Program-made: the position numbers and the translations under genes
Notes under the pieces: generated by a model
Told to the model about the DNA's origin: nothing
Databases searched by the model: none
The model's input: the letters and a program-made list of their open reading frames with translations, nothing else
Shown here: positions 7,406 through 15,167 of the stretch, piece after piece
Position numbering within the stretch: the stretch's first letter is position 1
How the letters are laid out: the number at the start of each line of letters is the position of its first letter
From: a bacterium
Lineage (GTDB): Bacteria; Gemmatimonadota; Glassbacteria; GWA2-58-10
Assembly: GCA_021372515.1 (NCBI GenBank)
Contig: JAJFUG010000110.1
Location: forward strand, 1 to 37,698
Reading direction: 5' to 3'
Length of the DNA stretch: 37,698 bases

Positions 7406-7759
7406 AAGCGGCTTGAAGCGCTCTCGCAGCTGACACCGCAATGCCGTTGCAGTTGTCTTTGGGGGACGCGCATGTCTGAGCCTGCACCATTGGCAGCGTG
7501 AAGTTGCGCGTGAAACGGCCTGGTCCCTCGGCTCTCCGGGGGCTGGCGGCGATTGCGCGGCAGCGCCGCCCACCGGCCATGGAGCGGAATGGAAGCTCCG
7601 GGCACACGAAAGATTGAAAAAGAGGCTCGGTTCGGACGAGTTCGCGTCCCCCGCTGGCTTTGCTTCTTTCGCCTAAACGAAAGAAGATAAAAATGTTAAA
7701 ACTTGCTTTCTGAAAATAGAGTTGACATTCGGTACTCAGGTTGACCACAGGAGCTTTGG
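7406..7759. other. 354-bp gene-free spacer between dapF and dapL
   Basis: No convincing gene on either strand. It holds a 9-bp perfect hairpin, CTTCTTTCG (7663-7671)/CGAAAGAAG (7678-7686), followed by an AT-rich stretch, and a TTGACA at 7722-7727 with no good -10 box at the right distance. A minus-strand reading frame crosses the spacer and runs into dapF, but has no ribosome binding site or recognisable domain. The hairpin may end lysA-dapF transcription, and dapL probably has its own promoter here. The sequence could be a dispersed intergenic repeat. Confidence 0.4.
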
Positions 7760-8995
7760 ATGTCCGAGAATTTCATGCAGGAGCTGTTCGCCGAGCGGAT
7801 CGGCGGGGTGAATTTCGGCAAGTCCAACCAAATCTACAAGTTCGAAAAGATAAAGCGTGCCAAGCGCGCCGCGATGCAGGAGCACCCGGAGGTGGAGCTG
7901 ATCGACCTGGGCGTGGGCGAGCCGGATGACATGGCCCCGGCGCTCATCGTGAACACGTTGATCGAGGAGGCCCGCAAGCCGGGCAACCGCGGCTACACTG
8001 ACAACGGCATCGCCGAGTTCCGTCAGGCGGCCGCGCGCTACATGGAGCGCGTGTTCGGCGTGCCGGGCCTCGACCCCGAGACCCAGATCAACCACTCCAT
8101 CGGCAGCAAGAGCGCCCTGGCCCTGTTGCCCAGCGCCCTGGTCAACCCCGGCGACACGGTCCTGATGACCGTGCCCGGCTACCCGGTGTTCGGCACGCAC
8201 AGCGCCTGGTATGGCGCCAACGTGGTGAATCTGCCCCTGAGGGAGGAAAACGGCTTCCGGCCCGACCTGAACGGTCTTGCGCCGGAAGTGTTGAAAAAAG
8301 CCAAGGTGCTGGTGATCAACTACCCGAACAACCCCACCGGCCGCAACGCGGATGAGGCATTCTACGCCCAGGTGGTGGAGTTCGCGCACAAGCACCGGAT
8401 CGCCGTGGTGCAGGATGCCGCCTACGCGGCCCTGGTCTACGGGCGCAAGCCGCTGTCGTTCCTGTCCGTTCCCGGCGCGTTGGAGGTGGGGATCGAGCTG
8501 CACTCCCTGTCCAAGAGCTTCAACATGACCGGCTGGCGGATCGGGTTTGTCGCCGGCAACGCGGGCCTGGTCAAGGCGTTCGCCGAGGTCAAGGACCACT
8601 CGGACAGCGGCCAGTTCGCCGCGATCCAGAAAGCCGCCGCAGTGGGCCTCGACCACCCCGAGATCACGGAGCAGATCTGCGCCAAGTACGAGCGCAAGCT
8701 GCGCCTTCTGTGCGAGGTGTTCGGCTCGTTCGGGTTCAGCCCGCGCCTGCCCGAGGGGACTTTCTACCTCTACATGAAAGCCCCGCGCGGCATCCAGGGC
8801 GGACCGGAGTTCGACAGCGCCGAGGCCTGCTCGCAGTACCTGATCCGCCAGCACCTGATCTCCAGCGTGCCCGAGGACGCGGTCGGCCCGTACCTGCGGC
8901 TGAGCGCCACTTTCGTGGCCCCCGGCGAGGAGCGGGAGAAACAGATCGCCGAGGAGATCAAAAAGCGCCTGGGCGGCCTGAAATTCCAGTTCTGA
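7760..8995 (+). CDS. dapL: LL-diaminopimelate aminotransferase
   Basis: Class I/II PLP aminotransferase that converts tetrahydrodipicolinate directly to LL-DAP with glutamate as amino donor, bypassing the acylated DapD/DapC/DapE steps. It is 411 aa, the usual DapL length. Motifs: NQIYKFEKIKRAK near the N-terminus, LGVGEPDD, RGYTDNGI, INYPNNPTG, and the PLP-lysine motif SLSKSFNMTGWRIGF (Lys252). Start ATG 7760 with AGGAG 7 nt upstream. The lack of dapD or dapE and the flanking dapF, dapA and dapB support DapL over a generic aminotransferase. Confidence 0.88.
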   Translation: MSENFMQELFAERIGGVNFGKSNQIYKFEKIKRAKRAAMQEHPEVELIDLGVGEPDDMAPALIVNTLIEEARKPGNRGYTDNGIAEFRQAAARYMERVFGVPGLDPETQINHSIGSKSALALLPSALVNPGDTVLMTVPGYPVFGTHSAWYGANVVNLPLREENGFRPDLNGLAPEVLKKAKVLVINYPNNPTGRNADEAFYAQVVEFAHKHRIAVVQDAAYAALVYGRKPLSFLSVPGALEVGIELHSLSKSFNMTGWRIGFVAGNAGLVKAFAEVKDHSDSGQFAAIQKAAAVGLDHPEITEQICAKYERKLRLLCEVFGSFGFSPRLPEGTFYLYMKAPRGIQGGPEFDSAEACSQYLIRQHLISSVPEDAVGPYLRLSATFVAPGEEREKQIAEEIKKRLGGLKFQF

Positions 8996-9067
8996 TCGAT
9001 ACGATAAAAGACTGCGGCGCATTGCCGCGCACAAGATATCATCACTCCCTCATCTCAGGAGGACCCC

Positions 9068-9934
9068 ATGTTCGAGGGATCGACTGTAGCCCTGGTGACC
9101 CCCTACCGTAACGGCAAGGTGGACGAGAAGGCCCTGGGCGAGCTGGTGGAATTCCATATCTCCAAGGGTACGGATGCGCTTCTGCCCTGCGGCTGCACGG
9201 GCGAGGCGGCCACCCTGACCCACGCCGAGCAGACCCACGCGGTCCGGATCGTGGTCGAGGCGACCCGCGGCCGTGTGCCGGTGATGGCCGGTTCGGGCAG
9301 CAACTCCACCGCCGAGGCCGTGGAGCTGACCCGCGAGGTCAAGAAAGCCGGCGCGGATGCCGCCCTGCTGATCAGTCCCTACTACAACAAGCCCACGCAG
9401 GAGGGCATCTACCAGCATTACAAAGCCGTGGCCGAGCAGGTGGACATCCCCATTGTGCTGTACAACGTGCCCTCGCGCACCGGCAAAAGCATCGAGCCCG
9501 AGACCGTGGCGCGCCTGAGCGCGATCAGGAACATCGTGGCGATCAAGGAGGCCTCGGGCAGCGTGGACCAGTCGAGCCAGATCGCCCTGCTCTGCGATAT
9601 CACGATCCTGTCGGGGGATGATTCGCTCACCCTGCCCCTGATGTCGATCGGGGCCAAGGGTATCGTGTCGGTGGCGGCCAACGTGCTGCCCGACCGGGTG
9701 GCCGCCCTGTGCAAGGCCTGGCTGAGCGGCAAGCCCGAGGAAGCCAGGAAAATCCATTTCGAGCTGATGCCGATGTTCAAGGCCCTGTTCATCGAGACTA
9801 ACCCGATCCCGGTCAAGACAGTCCTGGCCGAGATGGGACTGATCGCCGAGGAGTTCCGCCTTCCGCTCTGCCCGATCTCCGAGGCCGCCCGTCCCAAGCT
9901 GCTCAAGGTGGCGCGCGACTACAAGCTGATCTGA
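9068..9934 (+). CDS. dapA: 4-hydroxy-tetrahydrodipicolinate synthase
   Basis: Condenses pyruvate with aspartate semialdehyde, the committed step to DAP/lysine. It is 288 aa. The Schiff-base lysine is Lys160 in AIKEASG and the proton-relay tyrosine is Tyr132 in LYNVPSRTGK; Thr44 sits in CGCTGEAATL. The YYNKPTQEGIYQHY motif is typical. Start ATG 9068 with AGGAGG and a 5-nt spacer. It lies 72 bp after dapL. Lysine-feedback sensitivity cannot be told reliably from the sequence. Confidence 0.96.
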   Translation: MFEGSTVALVTPYRNGKVDEKALGELVEFHISKGTDALLPCGCTGEAATLTHAEQTHAVRIVVEATRGRVPVMAGSGSNSTAEAVELTREVKKAGADAALLISPYYNKPTQEGIYQHYKAVAEQVDIPIVLYNVPSRTGKSIEPETVARLSAIRNIVAIKEASGSVDQSSQIALLCDITILSGDDSLTLPLMSIGAKGIVSVAANVLPDRVAALCKAWLSGKPEEARKIHFELMPMFKALFIETNPIPVKTVLAEMGLIAEEFRLPLCPISEAARPKLLKVARDYKLI

Positions 9935-9996
9935 CAAGGCCTCTGGAACAAGACGGCCTTCAACCGGTATCGAACAAGAGTGGAAGGGACTGTGCA

Positions 9997-10803
9997 ATGC
10001 TGAAGATTTGTCTGGTGGGCGCGGCCGGGCGCATGGGGCGGCGGATCACCGCGGCCGTGGCCGCAAGCGGTGACACCCGCCTTGTAGCCGCGATCGAGGC
10101 CCCGGGAAACCCCTCCGCAGGTCAGGATATCGGCGCGCTGTCCGAGGGCGCTCCCCTGGGTGTGGCGGTGAGCGCAGACTTGACCGCCGGAGTGCGCGCG
10201 GCGGATGTGGTGATCGATTTCTCCCTGCCCGTGTCGCTGGAAAAGACCGTGGCCGCCTGCCGCGAGGCCGGTAAGCCCCTGGTCACCGGGATCACCGGCC
10301 TCAAGCCTGCGGAGGTGGATTGGCTGCGCCAGGCTTCAACCGTGATCCCGCTGGTCTACGCACCCAACATGAGCGTGGGCGTGAACGTGATGTTCAAGGT
10401 GGCGGCCGAGGTGGCGAAATTGCTGGGCGACAGCTTCGATGTGGAGATCGTGGAAACGCACCACCGCTTCAAGAAAGACGCTCCCAGCGGCACGGCCAAA
10501 CGTCTGGCCGAGGTGATCGCCGAGGCCCTGGGCCGCGATCTTGGCAAGGTGGGCTGCTACGGCCGTGAGGGTATCACCGGCGAGCGCCCGGGTGACCAGA
10601 TCGCCATCCACGCCGTGCGCTCAGGCGACGTGGTCGGCGAGCACACGGTGGTGTTCGGCGCTCTGGGTGAAAGGTTCGAGATCACCCACAAGGCGCACAG
10701 CCGCGACATGTTCGCCCGCGGCGCGGTGCTGGCCGCGCGGTTCGTGTCCGCGGCGGCCCCCGGCCTCTACGACATGCAGGATGTCCTCGGGCTCAAGGCT
10801 TGA
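9997..10803 (+). CDS. dapB: 4-hydroxy-tetrahydrodipicolinate reductase
   Basis: NAD(P)H-dependent reduction of hydroxy-tetrahydrodipicolinate. It is 268 aa; the Rossmann motif is VGAAGRMGR (7-15) and the active-site motif ETHHRFKKDAPSGTA (153-167) contains the catalytic His155/His156 and Lys160. YAPNMSVGVN is also characteristic. It is in the same transcription unit as dapA (62 bp) and aspC (67 bp downstream). Complete and ordinary. Confidence 0.97.
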   Translation: MLKICLVGAAGRMGRRITAAVAASGDTRLVAAIEAPGNPSAGQDIGALSEGAPLGVAVSADLTAGVRAADVVIDFSLPVSLEKTVAACREAGKPLVTGITGLKPAEVDWLRQASTVIPLVYAPNMSVGVNVMFKVAAEVAKLLGDSFDVEIVETHHRFKKDAPSGTAKRLAEVIAEALGRDLGKVGCYGREGITGERPGDQIAIHAVRSGDVVGEHTVVFGALGERFEITHKAHSRDMFARGAVLAARFVSAAAPGLYDMQDVLGLKA

Positions 10804-10870
10804 GCCACGGGGTTGCAGTGAGGCAGTATTCGTGAAAATCACAGCGGACAGAGGTTCAACAGGAGGCGCT

Positions 10871-12067
10871 ATGTCCTTGTCCAAATGCGTGCAGCGAATC
10901 GAGGAATCCATCACGTTGGCGATCACGGCCAAGGCCTCGGCCATGAAAGCCGAGGGCCACGATGTGGTCGGGCTTTCGGCCGGCGAGCCGGATTTCGACA
11001 CCCCGGAGAATATCAAGCAGGCCGCGATCAAGGCGATCAACGCCGGCATGACCAAATACACTCCCAGTTCGGGCACCCCGGCCCTGCGCAAGGCCATTGT
11101 CGAGAAGTTCAAGAAAGACAACGGCCTGGAGTACAAGCCGGCCGAGGTGATGGTCAACTGCGGGGCCAAGCACAGCGTGTTCCTGGCCGTGATGGCCCTG
11201 GTCGACCCGGGCGATGAGGTGCTGATCCCCACGCCCTACTGGGTGAGCTACCCCGAGATGGTCAAGTGCGCGGGCGGCGCCCCGGTGGTGATCGAGACCA
11301 GCGCCGCCGAGGAGTTGAAGCTCACCCCGGCCAAGCTGGCCAAAGCGATCACCCCGAAGACCAAGGCGCTGATACTCAACAGCCCGTCCAACCCCAGCGG
11401 CATGGTCTACACCCGCGCCGAGCTTCAGGCCCTGGTGCCGGTGCTCAAGGCCCATCCGCAGGTCTGGGTGATCAGCGACGAGATCTATGAGAAACTTCTT
11501 TACGACGGGGCCGAGCACGTATCAATCGCCAGCCTGGACGCCGACATCTTCAAGCGCACGATCACGATCAACGGCGTGTCCAAGAGCTACAGCATGACCG
11601 GCTGGCGTATCGGCTACGCCGCGGGTCCGCTGACGATAATCAAAGGTATGGGGAACCTTCAGAGCCAGGAGACCTCTAACCCCACCTCCATCTCGCAGGC
11701 CGCCACCCTGGAGGCCCTGACCGGCCCCCAGGACAGCGTGGCCAAGATGGTGGTGGCGTTCGACGAGCGCCGCAAGTACATGGTCGGCCGCCTGAACGCC
11801 ATTCCGGGTGTCAAGTGCTCCACCCCCAAGGGCGCCTTTTACGTGTTCCCGGATTTCTCCTCCTACTATGGGAAGAAATTCAACGGGAAAGTGATCTCCG
11901 GCAGCGTGGAGCTGTGCAATTTCCTGCTCGAGGAAATGAAAGTGGCGGCCGTGCCGGGCGGCGGTTTCGGTGCGGATAAGCATTTGCGGTTCAGCTATGC
12001 CTGCTCCATGGAGACGATCAAGAAAGCGCTGGACCGGATCGAGGAAGGCCTGAAGAAGCTGAGCTGA
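10871..12067 (+). CDS. aspC: Class I aspartate aminotransferase (subgroup Ib)
   Basis: PLP-dependent transaminase that most likely makes aspartate, the precursor of the DAP pathway; prephenate/arogenate activity is possible in this subgroup. It is 398 aa with SAGEPDFDTPENI, KYTPSSGTPALRKAI, NSPSNPSG, the PLP lysine Lys238 in NGVSKSYSMTGWRIGYA, and the substrate-carboxylate arginine in LRFSYACS. The start is ATG 10871, preceded by AGGAGG with only 4 nt spacing; longer in-frame readings overlap dapB in another frame and are not real. It is the last gene of dapL-dapA-dapB-aspC and is followed by a palindromic terminator. Confidence 0.92.
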   Translation: MSLSKCVQRIEESITLAITAKASAMKAEGHDVVGLSAGEPDFDTPENIKQAAIKAINAGMTKYTPSSGTPALRKAIVEKFKKDNGLEYKPAEVMVNCGAKHSVFLAVMALVDPGDEVLIPTPYWVSYPEMVKCAGGAPVVIETSAAEELKLTPAKLAKAITPKTKALILNSPSNPSGMVYTRAELQALVPVLKAHPQVWVISDEIYEKLLYDGAEHVSIASLDADIFKRTITINGVSKSYSMTGWRIGYAAGPLTIIKGMGNLQSQETSNPTSISQAATLEALTGPQDSVAKMVVAFDERRKYMVGRLNAIPGVKCSTPKGAFYVFPDFSSYYGKKFNGKVISGSVELCNFLLEEMKVAAVPGGGFGADKHLRFSYACSMETIKKALDRIEEGLKKLS

Positions 12068-12102
12068 AGAGAATGAACAGGCTCTATCCCTGGTAGGTAA
12101 CT

Positions 12103-12138
12103 GTAGGGGCGGGTTTTAAACCCGCCCCTACGTTTTTT
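12103..12138 (+). terminator. Intrinsic terminator of the dapL-aspC operon (repeat-like stem)
   Basis: A perfect 14-bp inverted repeat with a 1-nt centre, GTAGGGGCGGGTTT/AAACCCGCCCCTAC (12103-12131), is followed by GTTTTTT. It lies 35 bp after the aspC stop. Its GTAGGGGC/GCCCCTAC ends are the same as those of the 61-bp repeats at 12155 and 33313. Confidence 0.75.
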
Positions 12139-12154
12139 AAGAGAGCGTATTGCT

Positions 12155-12215
12155 GTAGGGGCAGGCCCCCGTGCCTGCCCTGTTCTTGCGGGCGGCCACA
12201 GGGGGCCGCCCCTAC
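12155..12215. repeat. Dispersed palindromic repeat, copy 1
   Basis: A 61-bp element bounded by GTAGGGG and CCCCTAC, with two inner hairpins: GGGCAGGC/GCCTGCCC and GGGCGGCC/GGCCGCCC. Its overall shape is a three-way junction. A near-identical copy lies at 33313-33374. It is in the convergent spacer between aspC and the GWxTD gene. It could be a REP/MITE-like element or a transcription boundary. Confidence 0.8.
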
Positions 12216-12288
12216 ATGCTATGGCTTTCTTGAGTTTATTCGTAAGGGCAATTCATGAATGCGCCTGCACTGCATTGACGCGGGCATT

Positions 12289-12320
12289 AAAAAAGGGGCG
12301 GCCATCTCTGGCCGCCCCTT
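12289..12320 (-). terminator. Intrinsic terminator of the GWxTD gene
   Basis: On the minus strand a perfect 12-bp stem AAGGGGCGGCCA/TGGCCGCCCCTT (12320-12293) with a 4-nt loop runs into six T (12294-12289). It lies 26 bp downstream of the GWxTD gene stop. Confidence 0.85.
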
Positions 12321-12345
12321 CTGATTTCCCACTGTGTAACGGAGC

Positions 12346-14688
12346 CTATTTCTTCTTCGGAGCGTTGACTATCGTGAACTCGTTGGTCCGGGTGATGGTC
12401 TTGCCCGAAACGGCATCCGTGACCAGGATGGTCAGGTTGTAAGTCCCGGCCGGCGAGTCGCTGATGTCGATGGAGACATACTCGGCCTCGACTATGCTCT
12501 CCGGGTCGCCCTCTTTGTCGAAGGTCAGGGTGATCTTGCCCTTGTCCTCTTTCTTGCCCACCATCCCGCCGAAAGAGGCCACGATCTTGGAGGCGATGTT
12601 GCGGTCCAGCTTGTCGGCCTCGATCGTGAAATCAACCTTGTAGTGCTTCTTGCCGTCTGTGCCCTTGGTCAGGTTGTAGATTTCGTAGTAGACAAAGGCC
12701 GGCTGGTTGCCCAGGAACGAGCGCGACGGCAGGGGCATCACATCCAGCCGCCCGCGGGTGAACTTGCCCGGACGGGCGCCCTCGTGCTGGTTGACACTGG
12801 AGGCCATCACCACCTGGCTCACGTTGAAATCATCCGGCTTGTAGTGGGTCACCTCCAGCTCGCCCTTGTAGATGCCCAGGTGGTTGGAGCCCAGGTCGCG
12901 CACGCTGACCGAGTAGTGGTACTGGCCCGGAGGCAGGTTCAGGGTCTGCTTGTCCACCAGCAGAAGGCCCTTGTTGTTGCGGTCCGGCTCCTGCTTGAGC
13001 TGGTAGCTGCGCTGGTTGTAGACCCGCTTGACCTCGTTCCACTCCTGGTCGAACACCGCGAACGTGCTCTCGTAGTTGACCCGCACGCCCAGGATATCGC
13101 GCTTGAAATCCAGGGCCGCGATGGGCAGGCCGTAGAAAATGTTCACGTTGCTGTTGGCGTTCATCGCCATGAAATCGGCTGTGTAGTAATAGTAATCCAG
13201 CGGCTGGGCGCCCATGTCCGGCTTGTAGGTCTCGGTGTTTTCACCCACGGTCAGGGCGGGCATCACCAGCTTGTTCTCCTCCATTGCGTAATTCGTTTCC
13301 AGTTCACGCATCACGTACTCGGGGTCGTTGAAATCGGCCCGCTCCGTGGCCATCTGGAAATACAGCGGGGCGATTTCGGCCCGGTTGAGCAGCAGCTCGC
13401 GGAAATTGGAATTCAGCCCGGCCGCGCTCACCAGGCTGCTCTGGTCCGGGTTGTCCGGGTTGGGCTTGGTGGTGTAGTCCTCGGCGTAGGAGGAGCCGAC
13501 CACGGCATCCGCCAGCCGCGGCACGATCAGGAACGAGCCGGTGCGCTTGACGAAATGGAAGATGAAATCCTCGGGCTTGCGGCGGTAGAGCCAGCTCTCG
13601 CTGTCGCGTATGCCGAAGTTGCCGTACAGGACCGCTTTCTGGTCCGGCTCGCCGTGCTTTATATAGATACGGCCGCGGTCATCGTAGCCCTTGGTCTGGC
13701 GGATGTAAAAATTCTGCTTGGAATAGTTCAGGCGGCGATAGTGCTCCACCAGACGCTCATTGTACTCGGTGGTGGGCGACGGGTCGCGGCTCTTCCAGAA
13801 CTTGCGCAGGAAAGCCTTTTTCTGGTCCACTGTCCGGCAGTGCTCGTACTCGCTCTTCTCTTTGTCCAGAATGATGTCGATGTTGTCGCGGTAGATTTCG
13901 CGCGCCGATATTTCGTTCAGGTCATCCATGGCCTGGAAATAGTAGACGCTGGCGATGCGGTTGTCCCCCAGCACGAAAAAAGCCCGGGCCATCAGCAGCT
14001 TCATCAGCGAGGTCAGGTTCTCGGGGCCCTCGCTCGAAAGGTCGGCCAGGATCGACTCGGCCATCTCGCGGTTGTAGATATCGAAAAAGCCCAGCCCCAG
14101 GGTGTAGATCGACTCACTCTGATCCGGGCTGGCCTCCAGCAGGCGCTGGAACAGGTCCATCGCGCGGCGGCTCTGGCCGGTCTGGATGAACAGCTTGCCC
14201 AGGTGCTCGCTGGCATCGTGTTCCTTGTGTTTCACGGTAACGATGTTCTCGAGCAGGTTGATGGCTGTGTTAAACTTCTGCGGGTCGTTCTCTTTGAGGA
14301 TGTCATCCGTGGGTTCCCAGTTGGCCGAGATGTAGGCGCTCTCGTTCACCGGACATTTGTCCCAGGAGCCGAAAGGCTGATGGTAGCCTGCCTGCGCCGC
14401 CTTGACGAAATATTCACCGGCCACCGGACGGTTGTCGCGCTTGGGATCCTCACCCAACAGCGCCAGGCCCACCAGGAAATTGGCCGGACCGTTCTGAGGC
14501 TCCTTGGCCAGAATTCCCTCGGCCAACGACCGGGCTCCTGCAAAATTCCCGCTCAGAATCATCCGGTTCGCCTGGTCGATCTTAGACTGCACATCGGCGC
14601 CGACGCCAGTGGCGGCGGTCTGCGCGTAAAGCGGAGCAGTCAGCGCGGCGAGGGAAAGTATCAGGAACAACCGAAGGTGTCGAACCAT
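12346..14688 (-). CDS. GWxTD-domain secreted protein with TPR-like N-terminus
   Basis: Predicted periplasmic or surface protein, 780 aa; function of the GWxTD family is unknown. A Sec signal (FLILSLAALTAPLYAQ) precedes a helical TPR-like region (about 30-280). The GWxTD domain follows: FWKSRDPSPTTEYNE (297-311) and GYDDRGRIYIKHGEPD (334-349), where the family motif Gly-Trp-x-Thr-Asp reads Gly-Tyr-Asp-Asp. The C-terminal half (about 560-780) is beta-rich, likely Ig-like modules. Start ATG 14688 with AAGGAG 7 nt upstream. It is monocistronic with its own promoter and terminator. GWxTD proteins are found mainly in FCB-group and acidobacterial genomes. Confidence 0.82.
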   Translation of the reverse strand: MVRHLRLFLILSLAALTAPLYAQTAATGVGADVQSKIDQANRMILSGNFAGARSLAEGILAKEPQNGPANFLVGLALLGEDPKRDNRPVAGEYFVKAAQAGYHQPFGSWDKCPVNESAYISANWEPTDDILKENDPQKFNTAINLLENIVTVKHKEHDASEHLGKLFIQTGQSRRAMDLFQRLLEASPDQSESIYTLGLGFFDIYNREMAESILADLSSEGPENLTSLMKLLMARAFFVLGDNRIASVYYFQAMDDLNEISAREIYRDNIDIILDKEKSEYEHCRTVDQKKAFLRKFWKSRDPSPTTEYNERLVEHYRRLNYSKQNFYIRQTKGYDDRGRIYIKHGEPDQKAVLYGNFGIRDSESWLYRRKPEDFIFHFVKRTGSFLIVPRLADAVVGSSYAEDYTTKPNPDNPDQSSLVSAAGLNSNFRELLLNRAEIAPLYFQMATERADFNDPEYVMRELETNYAMEENKLVMPALTVGENTETYKPDMGAQPLDYYYYTADFMAMNANSNVNIFYGLPIAALDFKRDILGVRVNYESTFAVFDQEWNEVKRVYNQRSYQLKQEPDRNNKGLLLVDKQTLNLPPGQYHYSVSVRDLGSNHLGIYKGELEVTHYKPDDFNVSQVVMASSVNQHEGARPGKFTRGRLDVMPLPSRSFLGNQPAFVYYEIYNLTKGTDGKKHYKVDFTIEADKLDRNIASKIVASFGGMVGKKEDKGKITLTFDKEGDPESIVEAEYVSIDISDSPAGTYNLTILVTDAVSGKTITRTNEFTIVNAPKKK

Positions 14689-14781
14689 CTGGAACTCCTT
14701 GTCGCCAAAAAATGATGTGGACCTTTGGCTTTCCAGCCGTGCCGGCAGGAGGGGCCGGACGCTGATCGGAAGGTAGTTTAA

Positions 14782-14809
14782 GAATTATCAGTGACGCTGC
14801 AAAAGTCAA
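14782..14809 (-). promoter_or_regulatory. Probable promoter of the GWxTD gene
   Basis: Minus strand: TTGACT (14809-14804), 16-bp spacer, TAATTC (14787-14782) preceded by TGA, an extended -10. Start about 14775, UTR about 87 nt. Confidence 0.5.
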
Positions 14810-15010
14810 TAATTAAGTCAAAACCGACCGTGCATTGCGCCACGGTTGAAAGTAATTACAACCGGGCGGCGGATATGTTTCAGATTTTTCTGTCTGGGAA
14901 CTGCAAATCTAATGGTCCTATTTAAAATACACCTCAAACCGTCGCTGGTTCATCCCGATACGACACCGGATCGCACGTCCGGACCTATCCTGAAGTCTCC
15001 CTGTTTTTAC

Positions 15011-15039
15011 TTGATATGCCCGGTCTTGTTTTATATATT
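15011..15039 (+). promoter_or_regulatory. Promoter of the ileS operon
   Basis: TTGATA (15011-15016), 17-bp spacer, TATATT (15034-15039). Predicted start about 15046 leaves a 120-nt GC-rich leader able to pair GGACTC with GAGTCC (around 15081-15119). No T-box motif is seen. The remaining part of the 479-bp divergent spacer (14689-15167) holds the GWxTD promoter and nothing else I could support. Confidence 0.7.
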
Positions 15040-15167
15040 GTTTATTCTAAATTAATTGCGCTGTCAGCGCCGGGCGCACCCGGGACTCGGGCGGCTGCCT
15101 CCGCGCCGGCACTGGAGTCCGGCCCCGCCGCGACTATCGTTCTTGTACATCTACCCGCCACGGCAAA

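Noticed and set aside
7356-7748. 130-aa minus-strand frame across the dapF-dapL spacer
   Set aside because: It overlaps the end of dapF antisense, has no ribosome binding site or recognisable domain, and looks like a chance frame; kept only as a spacer observation.
10541-10870. N-terminal extension of aspC overlapping dapB
   Set aside because: The translated part is an out-of-frame copy of dapB; the family N-terminus and AGGAGG mark ATG 10871.
12103-12320. CRISPR-like array in the aspC/GWxTD spacer
   Set aside because: The hairpins differ in length and sequence, there are no regular spacers and no cas genes nearby; they are terminators and a dispersed palindrome.
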